This document shows, one piece after another, positions 1 through 6,755 of a stretch of DNA of 26,545 bases. The stretch comes from a virus. A model generated the notes under the pieces. That model did not search any database, was not told the origin of the DNA, and saw only the letters and a program-made list of their open reading frames with translations. Location: positions 1 to 26,545 of IMG/VR virus record IMGVR_UViG_3300033145_001819. The stretch is one strand, 5' to 3'. A program made the position numbers and the translations under genes. Position 1 is the stretch's first letter, and each line of letters opens with the position of its first letter.

Positions 1-519
1 CACGATCGTGCCCGTCACGACCGGCTCCCGGTTCTCGTAGAGGTGAGCGACGTAGAGCAGAATCCAGTGCAGCACCGTTTCGGGAACGTCGCTGGCCGCG
101 TCCCCATAGCCAGCCTTGAACGTGATCGTCACCACATCGATGACCGGCTGCGTGGCCGGCCAGCTCTCCCCTTCGGCCAGTCCAATCCTCCCGCACTCGC
201 CACTCGTATCGACGATGTAGTTCTCCGCAGACATCGTCTGGGCGTCGCCGTTCGTGTCGGTGTACTCGACGGAGGTGACGGACTGGAGTGGGGCCCGGGG
301 AAACTCGATCTCAGACTCGTCGGGAAACCGATCGAGGTGCATCTCCCACGTCTGGGTGACGAACGCCCGATCGGCTTCCTTCTCGAACTTCTTCCGGGCA
401 GCGATGACGAGCGTATCGATGTACGTGTCATCGTCCGCGTGTAGGACCCTGAGGTGAGCCTTAGCCTCGGCCGTGGTGATGAGCTCAACCGCAGGGCCGG
501 TATGAAGAACCAGCCTCAC
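1..519 (-). CDS. Head-tail connector protein, gp6 / phiE125 gp8-like (3' end cut by window)
   Basis: The first 173 codons of an adaptor that in this family forms a ring under the portal and joins head to tail. The GTG start at 519 has GGGAGGTGAG just upstream (522-531) and lies 3 nt after the stop of the preceding gene. The N-terminus has the family pattern: ITTAEAKAHLRV, then DDTYIDTLVIAARKKFE, a short beta segment beginning FPRAPLQSVTSVEY, and later DVVTITFKAGYGDAASDVPE followed by a helix that runs off the window. The order after capsid and decoration genes is the usual one in HK97-type phages. The reading frame given here was derived directly from the reverse complement, because other frames in this stretch are also open but have arginine/serine-rich, non-protein-like translations. 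Confidence 0.82.
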   Translation of the reverse strand, partial: MRLVLHTGPAVELITTAEAKAHLRVLHADDDTYIDTLVIAARKKFEKEADRAFVTQTWEMHLDRFPDESEIEFPRAPLQSVTSVEYTDTNGDAQTMSAENYIVDTSGECGRIGLAEGESWPATQPVIDVVTITFKAGYGDAASDVPETVLHWILLYVAHLYENREPVVTGTIV

Positions 520-522
520 GGC

Positions 523-780
523 TCACCTCCCTATGATCTTCCGGGCCAGGTCCGCCTTCGGACCATCCGGAGACCTCTCCAGGTACTTCTCCGGAGGGGT
601 CGCCAGTGGCCACTCGGGTGTATCGCCCGGCGGCGTGTCTGCCGTCTCGACCTCGTTCGGATCGACCCAGTCGTCCGGCAGTCGCTCGGCCATGCCATTC
701 TGGAGCAGGTTCTCTCCAGCGTGCTGGGAGTAATTCACAACCTGCCCAGCATAGGCGCCCACCTTGCAGAGGAGCCTCAT
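523..780 (-). CDS. Small phage structural-region protein, unknown function
   Basis: An 85-aa protein starting MRLLCKVGAYAGQ and rich in Asp/Glu/Pro in the second half (DDWVDPNEVETADTPPGDTPEW). The ATG at 780 is chosen because GAGGAGCTGATC lies directly before it and because the in-frame sequence further upstream is arginine/histidine-rich antisense of the neighbouring gene. It starts 2 nt after the LamG-like gene ends and stops 3 nt before the connector start, so it is part of the head-gene operon. The N-terminal VGAYAGQVV stretch and WPLATPPEKYLE tail give no family I recognise. Proteins of this size at this place are often small head-completion or unknown conserved proteins. Confidence 0.6.
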   Translation of the reverse strand: MRLLCKVGAYAGQVVNYSQHAGENLLQNGMAERLPDDWVDPNEVETADTPPGDTPEWPLATPPEKYLERSPDGPKADLARKIIGR

Positions 781-782
781 GA

Positions 783-1523
783 TCAGCTCCTCATCTGCCA
801 GCACCTGATGTAATCCACCAGAATGGTGCCGACGCCGGTGCCGGTGGCCTTGTAAGGCCCGAAATACGGCTGCAGGATCGCGTTCGCCCCGGTGGCCGCA
901 TACACGAAGGTGGTCCCCGTGGCCACGTGATTGCCGTCGATGTAGAAGCGGATGTCTGCCACATCGAAGAACTCGATGCGGAAGATGTGCCAATCCGCGG
1001 CGAGAACGGTCACGCCACTGGCGGCACTCTGATTGGTGGCATCGTCATCCACCTCACAGAAGATCTCGCCACTGCCGTCGGCGGTGAAGAACGCCGAATA
1101 GGTGATGGCGTCCGGGCCGTCCGCCCAGTCACCGATCAACCCGAAGACGATCTCGGCCACATCGGTCGGCAGCACGGAGAGCCTGACCCGTGCCTCGAAG
1201 ACCAGCCCCTGCTCCAGCGAGAAACCCCGCTGGTCATCGTGATAGAGGCCACCGTCCTGCTTCTGGTTGTCAGCCGTCAGCGCACACGCGATCTGGCCAT
1301 TGGCGGCGTCCGCCACACCAGCGACGGTGGGAGGCCCTGCACCGACGATTTTCTTCGCCCAGGGCATGCCGGACTCGGCAGAGGCTGCGGCGGGGATGAC
1401 CACGTTGCCAGCGCCCAGGAAGTCGTCGTAGAAGACGAGGGGCGCCATGACGCCCACGCGCTCATGCGTGGTGGCCTCATAAAACTGGAGGATTCGGTTC
1501 CTCCACTCCGATTTCGTGCTCAC
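783..1523 (-). CDS. LamG / concanavalin A-like beta-sandwich protein
   Basis: A 246-aa protein with no signal peptide. After about 27 residues it has a classic LamG-type layout: VFYDDFLG near residue 30, LVFEARVRLSV near 107-117, a glycine/aspartate-rich centre, then WHIFRIEFFD (about 180) and IRFYIDGNHVATG (about 190-203), ending in LQPYFGPYKATGTG and VDYIRCWQ. Such jelly-roll domains bind sugars or act as structural decoration. The GTG start at 1523 has AGGAG 7 nt upstream. Its position between capsid/decoration genes and the connector suggests a virion surface protein, perhaps a head fibre or host-surface binder. That role is inferred; the fold assignment rests on motif pattern only. Confidence 0.72.
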   Translation of the reverse strand: MSTKSEWRNRILQFYEATTHERVGVMAPLVFYDDFLGAGNVVIPAAASAESGMPWAKKIVGAGPPTVAGVADAANGQIACALTADNQKQDGGLYHDDQRGFSLEQGLVFEARVRLSVLPTDVAEIVFGLIGDWADGPDAITYSAFFTADGSGEIFCEVDDDATNQSAASGVTVLAADWHIFRIEFFDVADIRFYIDGNHVATGTTFVYAATGANAILQPYFGPYKATGTGVGTILVDYIRCWQMRS

Positions 1524-1581
1524 TTCTATTCTCCTGTTCCGAGCCCTTGGGGCCCGTCCGTAGACGAAACGAGAGCTGGCA

Positions 1582-1605
1582 GGGGACGGCCCGAAGGCCG
1601 CCCCC
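1582..1605 (-). terminator. Very stable UUCG tetraloop hairpin between two head genes
   Basis: The minus-strand RNA has a 10-bp stem (one G-U pair) closed by a C(UUCG)G tetraloop, 15 nt after the stop of the decoration-like gene. It is followed by a pyrimidine-rich but T-poor tail (TCTCGTTTCG), so it may be a weak terminator or an RNA-processing/stability element that sets the level of the upstream capsid and decoration messages. The 1524-1619 gap holds nothing else except the ribosome binding site of the next gene. Confidence 0.6.
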
Positions 1606-1619
1606 GACCGGTCAGAGGG

Positions 1620-2081
1620 TTACGCGATCGCCGTTACGGGAACGTGCTGCTTGTAACGCGACCTGGAGAGCACGACGATGACCACCGCAGTGCACGGGTC
1701 GTTCGCGACCTCGGTGATTTGCAGCCGGACGAAGTTGAAGCCGTCCGCGAGTTCTTCCGCATCGACCTCGATGGCGATGGCCTTGTTCGCACCTGCCACG
1801 GTGGTGTATCCCGTGGAGGCGATTGCCGTCAGGGCACCCCAGGTGTCGATGGTTGACTGAAGGCGGTAACGATACGCGATAGCATTCGCGCCCCCTCCCG
1901 CCGCAGTGTTGCATTCCTCCACCGTGAGCGTTGCCGTCCCGGTGCCCCCGGCCCCCTCGAAGAGAAGGAAGGTGATGTGATCGTAGTCCTCCATGTTGAA
2001 CACATCGGTGGCCGGGTCCCCGTCGTAGAGGTCCGCGAGCGGCTGGAGGGCGATGACTACATGATCTGGTCCAATCAACAT
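1620..2081 (-). CDS. Probable head decoration/stabilisation-type protein
   Basis: A 153-aa, Ala/Gly/Thr-rich, beta-strand-rich protein directly after the capsid gene. The ATG at 2081 has AAGGAG 7 nt upstream and is 11 nt from the capsid stop. Features are VVIALQPLADLYDGD, HITFLLFEGAGGTGTATLTVEEC (two strands split by a Gly/Thr turn, about 35-57), YRYRLQSTIDTWGA, and a C-terminal pair of strands FVRLQITE and TAVVIVVLSR. Small beta proteins at this position commonly coat the HK97-type capsid, but no recognised motif proves it. There is no signal or membrane segment. Confidence 0.55.
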   Translation of the reverse strand: MLIGPDHVVIALQPLADLYDGDPATDVFNMEDYDHITFLLFEGAGGTGTATLTVEECNTAAGGGANAIAYRYRLQSTIDTWGALTAIASTGYTTVAGANKAIAIEVDAEELADGFNFVRLQITEVANDPCTAVVIVVLSRSRYKQHVPVTAIA

Positions 2082-2092
2082 GACGCTCTCCT

Positions 2093-3739
2093 TTAGGCGC
2101 GGGCGGCAAGAGCGACGAACGGAGAAACCGTGTCCGTGCCCTTGAAGGGAGTGAGCGGCGCAGCCCACTTCGGCTGCCCGTCGACGCGATAGACGAACCG
2201 GAAAACCGACTCGTCGTAGATGTACCGGACATGGATGGAGAAGTCCGACTTGATCCCACCCTTGTCGATCATCTGGTACTCAGAGAGATCGGCAAGGACG
2301 ATGTCACCCACCGTGCCCAGCGTGGCCATGTACTCCACGGGCAGGATCGGCAGGCCGAGCAGCATGTTGTACGGCTGGCCGGCCGCACCGTTGGCAGGCA
2401 CGAACACGGGAGATCCACCCACACCCACCGTGAGACCCATGGTGAAGAGCTGGGGAATCACGTCCTGGTTGATGAGCCAGACCTTCGGATAGGTGGCGGG
2501 GTCACCGACGTAGGTGACCAGCGTTGAGTAATGGCGGGCGAACATCTTGATGATGTTCTCATAGACGATGGTCTTCGCGAGCTGGCCGGTCTCCTTCGCC
2601 ACGCTGATGAGAGAGCCACCAGGCAGGATGCCAAGCGGCTGGCCGGCGCCCGTGCCGTTGATGATCGCGTTCTCCGCCTTGAACCGAAGCTCGACCGGCA
2701 GATGCTTCAAGATCCACGCACCCAGCGCCGTGGCGTCCTCGAGTAGTTCGTCGGTGGCGTAACAGAGCCCGATCACCTTGTGCAGGTTGAGCTCCATCTG
2801 GCGGAACTCAGGTTGAGAGGCCGTCTTCTCCTTCGCCTCCGCAGCCCAGTAGGCGCGGATTCCACCCATGCGGGAACCATCCGCACGGCTGGTCTCGTTC
2901 ACGGCGTTGATCTTCATGCCGTTCGAGCCAGCGCCGATCGGAAGGCTGTCGACCCGGGAGAGGAGGCTCCCGGTCTGGTAGGTCCTCTCGAGGATGCCGG
3001 GGGTGAAATCCTTCTGGACGAGGAAGCCACCATCGGAAGGCACGCTCTCGCTCAGACCGGTGGCCGCACGAAACTCGTGGGCGATGCCGATCAGCCGCGG
3101 GTGCATCACTGGTCCAGCGGGATCGAGTGCAGCCCTCACGGCCAGCAGCTGCTCACCCAGTGAGCCGAAAGGCTGCTGCTGCTCTCTGGGAATGCCCAGA
3201 TCGATCACGGGGGCCGCACGCTGGTCGCCCTCACCACCGTCACCATCGAGGTCAGGCGGCTCGGGCAGATTCGTGGGCGCCTCGAGGCGGAGATTCAGAG
3301 CACTGAGCTCTTCGGCTTTCTTGAGCGTCGCGATGTGGCCGTCGAGCTCCTCCTTCCGCTCATCGTACTCCGTCTGCTCTTCCTCGGTCAGAGCACGCTT
3401 CGCCTCGCTCGCTTTACCCAGCGTGGCCATGAGCTGATCTCTCAACTCACCGACCTTCGTCTGAATGGCGGCGAGGTCCAGAATGCCTGCCCGGAGCAAG
3501 GCCGGATTCTGAAATCCAAGGATTCGGTCCACCGCTCGGTATAGCGCACTCATGCAGGAGGACAGAAGGCTCACGACACCGAGACCTCCGGCCACTGCCT
3601 TGGCATAAAGTCGCTTGGCGAAGGGTTGCTCGTTGAACCGGATGACAGTCGGTTCGGGCGGGGGTTGGATCGGGGTGAGGAATCCGATCATCGTGAGGAG
3701 AAGCCCCACGGCCCTCGCCCTGAAACTGAGGTGTCTCAT
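2093..3739 (-). CDS. Major capsid protein, HK97 family
   Basis: Builds the icosahedral shell after cleavage by the prohead protease. The protein is 548 aa from the first ATG. Residues about 77-150 (from AIQTKVGELRDQL to LKKAEEL) form a charged heptad-like helix, matching the delta/scaffold domain removed on maturation. The shell domain starts near 240 with SDGGFLVQKDFTPGILER and continues through MKINAVNETSRADGSRMGG, the helix ENAIINGTGAGQPLGIL, and a C-terminal beta region with VRYIYDESVFRFVYRVDG. Start choice is uncertain: ATG 3739 has GGGAGG 7 nt upstream, but that site sits in a hairpin arm and gives an odd hydrophobic 60-residue extension (GLLLTMIGF near 12-20). An in-frame GTG at 3574 has GGAGG 10 nt upstream, and an ATG at 3553 has no good site. 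Confidence 0.93.
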   Translation of the reverse strand: MRHLSFRARAVGLLLTMIGFLTPIQPPPEPTVIRFNEQPFAKRLYAKAVAGGLGVVSLLSSCMSALYRAVDRILGFQNPALLRAGILDLAAIQTKVGELRDQLMATLGKASEAKRALTEEEQTEYDERKEELDGHIATLKKAEELSALNLRLEAPTNLPEPPDLDGDGGEGDQRAAPVIDLGIPREQQQPFGSLGEQLLAVRAALDPAGPVMHPRLIGIAHEFRAATGLSESVPSDGGFLVQKDFTPGILERTYQTGSLLSRVDSLPIGAGSNGMKINAVNETSRADGSRMGGIRAYWAAEAKEKTASQPEFRQMELNLHKVIGLCYATDELLEDATALGAWILKHLPVELRFKAENAIINGTGAGQPLGILPGGSLISVAKETGQLAKTIVYENIIKMFARHYSTLVTYVGDPATYPKVWLINQDVIPQLFTMGLTVGVGGSPVFVPANGAAGQPYNMLLGLPILPVEYMATLGTVGDIVLADLSEYQMIDKGGIKSDFSIHVRYIYDESVFRFVYRVDGQPKWAAPLTPFKGTDTVSPFVALAARA

Positions 3740-3930
3740 GAAAAAGCCTCCCAGGCTCCGGTGCCGGGGAGGGCATGAAGAAGGCGCCAGCCACCGACAC
3801 CACGGTTTCGTGGTTGCCAGTAGCTCGACGCCACTTCTGTGTACGCCTCTGCTACGTTACGCGGCTCCCACCGGATGAGCTCTCTGCTCCCAGTCGCGCC
3901 CGACGCAGGAGCCGCGCCTTTTGCAAACAT
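3736..3930 (-). CDS. Possible 64-aa ORF between protease and capsid (doubtful)
   Basis: An open frame beginning MFAKGAAPASGATG and ending LPGTGAWEAFS whose TGA overlaps the capsid ATG as ATGA, the same junction type used throughout this genome. Against it: the start has only TTGGG upstream, the translation has no recognisable pattern, and the same bases form long perfect stems and a terminator-like hairpin. The region may instead be an untranslated structured leader, listed separately. The two readings are not exclusive. Confidence 0.25.
   Translation of the reverse strand: MFAKGAAPASGATGSRELIRWEPRNVAEAYTEVASSYWQPRNRGVGGWRLLHALPGTGAWEAFS
3741..3774 (-). terminator. Hairpin plus T-run immediately before the capsid start codon
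   Basis: In the minus-strand RNA CCTCCC (3772-3767) pairs with GGGAGG (3752-3747). A one-base mismatch follows, then GGC/GCC around an ACCGGA loop, and the stem is followed by C and five U (3745-3741), giving the form of an intrinsic terminator. The capsid ATG lies 2 nt later, and the GGGAGG arm is also the only Shine-Dalgarno sequence for that ATG. It could therefore terminate, attenuate or hide the ribosome site. Confidence 0.6.
3799..3916 (-). ncRNA. Candidate structured leader upstream of the capsid gene
   Basis: Three helices can be drawn in the minus-strand RNA: a perfect 9-bp long-range stem (3908-3916 with 3860-3868), a 5-bp stem 3851-3855 with 3820-3824, and a perfect 6-bp hairpin 3809-3814 with 3799-3804 around a 4-nt loop. 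They lie in the 207-nt interval between protease and capsid, just before the terminator-like hairpin. No Rfam family is recognised. This is a candidate cis-acting RNA, not a proven one. Confidence 0.35.
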
Positions 3931-3946
3931 CCCAAGTCTACGAAGT

Positions 3947-4588
3947 CTAGTTCCTAGAGATCAACCCTCTAGGAACCTCAGTCTCCAAGACTAGGAGCCG
4001 GCGAAGCACGTCCGGATCCTGACCATGGCTCGCCTTCAGGCACTCGATCCCGCAGCTGAGCGTGTCCTCGATAGAGCGCACCTGGACGTCCGTCTGGGGA
4101 TAAGCCGGGAACGTCTGGGGCCCGAGCTCCCGAAGGCTCGCCTGCAGAACAGTCCGGTAGAGGACGCCGTCCTTCTCCTCCCAGATCTGGTGCTCACGAG
4201 ACGCGCAACAGAATCCGAAGCTGTTCTCCCGGATGTCACCACGTTCGATCGACACCGCCAGATCCTGCACCCAGCTCGTCCGGGGTGGATCCACTTCGTA
4301 GTGGACGCCGCGATTGTCCTCGCTCAGGCGAAGGGTGCCCGAGCTCTTCCTCCCCAGGACCCGGTCCGAGTTGTGGTTGAAGATCGAGCGGATGTCGTCC
4401 GTCTCGATGGAGACGCTGAACGCGCCCTTCATGATCCGTTCCCGGAATCCACCCAGGTCGTCGGACCACTGATCGAAGACGATGCCGTAGCCTGAGATGA
4501 GCGTCGGATACCCATCGTCGCCCTTCTGCACGCGCATCTCGAGCGCCGGCCCATCACGGAGCTCAATGGCTCCCTGTGCCTGTTTCAT
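3947..4588 (-). CDS. Prohead protease, HK97 family
   Basis: A 213-aa serine protease that matures the capsid inside the prohead by cutting the scaffold domain. The family signatures are visible: ISGYGIVFDQWSDDLGGFRERI (31-52), the catalytic His in SIFNHNSDRVLGR (His72), a strand segment GVHYEVDPP, and the catalytic Ser in GDIRENSFGF (Ser123). The ATG at 4588 is chosen because GGGAGGTAGAG precedes it. An in-frame start 27 nt upstream would lie inside the portal gene and lacks a site. It begins 2 nt after the portal stop, so portal and protease are co-translated. The length is normal for the family. Confidence 0.93.
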   Translation of the reverse strand: MKQAQGAIELRDGPALEMRVQKGDDGYPTLISGYGIVFDQWSDDLGGFRERIMKGAFSVSIETDDIRSIFNHNSDRVLGRKSSGTLRLSEDNRGVHYEVDPPRTSWVQDLAVSIERGDIRENSFGFCCASREHQIWEEKDGVLYRTVLQASLRELGPQTFPAYPQTDVQVRSIEDTLSCGIECLKASHGQDPDVLRRLLVLETEVPRGLISRN

Positions 4589-4590
4589 CT

Positions 4591-6576
4591 CTACCTCCCT
4601 GCGACAACGTAGCAATCGCAGCCGCCATGTAGTTGTGGGTGTCCAACCGCTCTGTAAGCCTTGAGCGGCTCCGTCTCCCCGTCCTCGGGATCCACTGTGT
4701 CACCGGCCTTGAGGAAGAATCCTTCACCTGCCACCACCCGGCCCTCCATCTTCCGGCAGAGCGGGCAAGTATCTCCCCTCGTCCTCCAGACCGTCTTGAA
4801 GCCGGCAGCCACGAAGACGGTCTTCGCGACCGCCGCTCCGAACTGCACTGACTCCCTGAACCCGATCTTCCCCGGCCGCTTCTGCTCCCACTCATCCAGG
4901 CGCTCGGTCAGCACGGCCTCGAGCTCGTCCGGATTCGCCTCTCGAATGAGCTCCTCCAGCTGGCCCCGAGAGGAGTCGACGTGCCGGACGGCCAGCGTGC
5001 GGGTGTAGGCCTCGACGAAGTTCTCCATCTCCTCCGTCATGCCACCCTCGCCGTTCACCTCCTCGGCGGCTGCCGCCTGAACGACCTCGGCGTAGGCCCT
5101 CAGCAACGGGAGCATCTGGCGCTGGATGTACTCGGGCAGGTCCTGGTAGATCTTGCTCAATCTCGATTCCAGGTCCGCTGCAGATCGAGTGCCCAGCGTC
5201 TCCTTGATCGCCCGCCTCAGGTCCTCTAGCTCGCGCTTCACGACGCGGCCACCCGCCGCGGTGAGCAGCTTTCGGTAGGTGAGCCGGTACCGGTTTCGCT
5301 GGCGGACGGAGCGCTGGCTCCGGAGCTCAAGGCCCGGGGCAGGGAGTAGCGCCCGGCCCTCTTCGCCAGGCCCGCCACCCGTCTCCAGGTCCATCCCCGC
5401 CTGGGAGAGCGGCATCATGTTGAGCTGCACGAACCGGCTGTTCGCGAACTCGCCCTCCTCAGGGTTCCGGTGCTCGATCTCGGCCCATTCGTTGGGGCTA
5501 AGCGAACCTCCCTGGAACTGCGTCATCAGGGCCTCGGATCGGCTCTTCGCGTCTCCTCTCATGAGACCGTCCAGGAGGAACTCGGCGAAGTAGGTGTCCC
5601 TCTCCGACTCGGGGAAGAGCTGGTAGAAGCCCTGCTCCCAGCGCACCAGCCAGGGGCGGATCGTCCCGACCGCGAAGTCGATCAGATCGTGCTCGACGTT
5701 GGAGTGCGTGGATCGGTCCAGTTCCCGCAGCTTGTGGGGCGCGAGGTTCAGCATCCTGGCAACCTCGGTGATTTGGAACTTCCGGGTCTCCAGGAACTGA
5801 GCCTCCTCCGATGTCATTCCCACGGATTGCCACTTGAGGTCCTGCTCGAGGAGAGCGGCGGAGTGAGCTTTGGCGGAGCCTGCGTGCGCCTTGTTCCAGG
5901 AGTCCTCGATGTTCTTCCTGGACTCTTTGTCCAGCTTCTTCGGCGTGGTGAGCACGCCGCCCGGGCGCGCATCGTTCTTGAAGAACCGGGCCCCATACTG
6001 CTCCGTCGCTCGAGCTAGGCCGAGCGCCTCGCACATAAGGGTAACCGGTGAGTAGCCGATGATGCCGTCCCCGGAGAGGCCCCGGACGTGGAGGATCTGA
6101 TCCTGCGTGAAGCGCCGATCCTCCTGCCCTCGCCGGCGAAGGTAGTACACGAGCTCGCCGGCCTCGACCTTGATCCGGATCCGGTCCGGATGGAGGGGAA
6201 TCAGCTGGATGATTCGGCCCAGGCTGTTCCGCACGATCTGTGCGATCGCGTTGCCCCGGAGCAAGAGGTGGCCCTGCATCATCTCGAAGAACTCGACCGC
6301 CGTCTGCCAGGGGTTGGGACGACGATGGAGCACAGGCCAGAGATGGTGCTCCGAGGCCGGCAGCTTCCCGCCAGCGTTCAATCGCCGGTAGACCTTGAGC
6401 GGTAGCGTGGCCACGGTCCCGGCGATGATCGACACCCCCGCCCAGACGGCCGAGATCCAGAGCGCGTTGTCGTGGGTGACCTCGACGCCGCTGCTGGGCG
6501 TTGGGTAGATCGGCCGAAACCAACGATCATCGTCAGGCGCCCACTGGCGCTTCTCCAAGCTTGTGAAGATCCCCAT
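4591..6576 (-). CDS. Portal protein (HK97 type) fused to a C-terminal MuF/SPP1 gp7-like head morphogenesis domain
   Basis: At 661 aa this is about 200 residues longer than a typical HK97 portal. Residues 1-400 carry the portal pattern: DNALWISAVWAGVSIIAGTVATLP (about 36-59), HHLWPVLHRRPNPWQTAVEFF (about 77-97), GNAIAQIVRN, and the motif HVRGLSGDGIIGYSPV near 163-178, then RFFKNDARPGGVL. From about 420 the sequence changes to a charged helical region, and the extreme C-terminus has the metal-binding-like motif of Mu F / SPP1 gp7 proteins: CPLC at 604-607, then GHPQLHGGCDC with His646, Cys653 and Cys655. There is no separate MuF gene nearby, which supports a true fusion. It overlaps the upstream small gene as TAATG. 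Confidence 0.9.
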   Translation of the reverse strand: MGIFTSLEKRQWAPDDDRWFRPIYPTPSSGVEVTHDNALWISAVWAGVSIIAGTVATLPLKVYRRLNAGGKLPASEHHLWPVLHRRPNPWQTAVEFFEMMQGHLLLRGNAIAQIVRNSLGRIIQLIPLHPDRIRIKVEAGELVYYLRRRGQEDRRFTQDQILHVRGLSGDGIIGYSPVTLMCEALGLARATEQYGARFFKNDARPGGVLTTPKKLDKESRKNIEDSWNKAHAGSAKAHSAALLEQDLKWQSVGMTSEEAQFLETRKFQITEVARMLNLAPHKLRELDRSTHSNVEHDLIDFAVGTIRPWLVRWEQGFYQLFPESERDTYFAEFLLDGLMRGDAKSRSEALMTQFQGGSLSPNEWAEIEHRNPEEGEFANSRFVQLNMMPLSQAGMDLETGGGPGEEGRALLPAPGLELRSQRSVRQRNRYRLTYRKLLTAAGGRVVKRELEDLRRAIKETLGTRSAADLESRLSKIYQDLPEYIQRQMLPLLRAYAEVVQAAAAEEVNGEGGMTEEMENFVEAYTRTLAVRHVDSSRGQLEELIREANPDELEAVLTERLDEWEQKRPGKIGFRESVQFGAAVAKTVFVAAGFKTVWRTRGDTCPLCRKMEGRVVAGEGFFLKAGDTVDPEDGETEPLKAYRAVGHPQLHGGCDCYVVAGR

Positions 6577-6755
6577 TATTCCGTTCTCCCCATTCTCCAG
6601 ATGCCCATGAACCAGAGGGCCATACCCACCGGAATCAGCCCGGGGAGACCGAACCAGGCGGTCATCCCGAGGCCCACCAGCAGGAGACCTCCGTAGACAT
6701 GGAAGTCTCGGCCGTCAGCTGGCACCAATTGTCTGAATCGCCTCAACAGGTTCAT
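6576..6755 (-). CDS. Small two-helix membrane protein between terminase and portal
   Basis: A 59-aa protein. After a basic N-terminus (MNLLRRFRQL) come two hydrophobic segments, YGGLLLVGLGMTAWFGL (about 21-37) and IPVGMALWFMGIW (about 41-53), ending in charged residues. The ATG at 6755 is preferred because GGAGG lies 8 nt upstream. Another ATG two codons earlier is too close to that site. It overlaps the terminase 3' end by 41 nt and the portal start by 1 nt (TAATG). Small membrane proteins at this site occur in HK97-type phages, but their role is not known to me. Confidence 0.7.
   Translation of the reverse strand: MNLLRRFRQLVPADGRDFHVYGGLLLVGLGMTAWFGLPGLIPVGMALWFMGIWRMGRTE

Noticed and set aside
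927-1856. 309-codon plus-strand open frame
   Set aside because: It is the antisense shadow of the LamG-like and decoration-like genes: the translation is His/Arg/Val-rich with no domain pattern, and it crosses the intergenic hairpin. The minus-strand frames have ribosome sites and family-like sequences.
3447-3803. 118-codon minus-strand frame across the capsid 5' end
   Set aside because: It is out of frame with the capsid and gives an Arg/Pro/Ser/His-rich translation with no support.
3812-3820. CTGGCAACC on the minus strand, recalling the core of SAM riboswitches
   Set aside because: The remaining conserved SAM-I/SAM-IV elements (the kink-turn and the GGUGCxAA joint after the pairing region) are not present, and a capsid gene is not a likely SAM target.
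5498-6523. 341-codon minus-strand frame inside the portal gene
   Set aside because: It is a +1 shadow of the portal reading frame, Arg/Gly/Pro-rich and without its own ribosome site.
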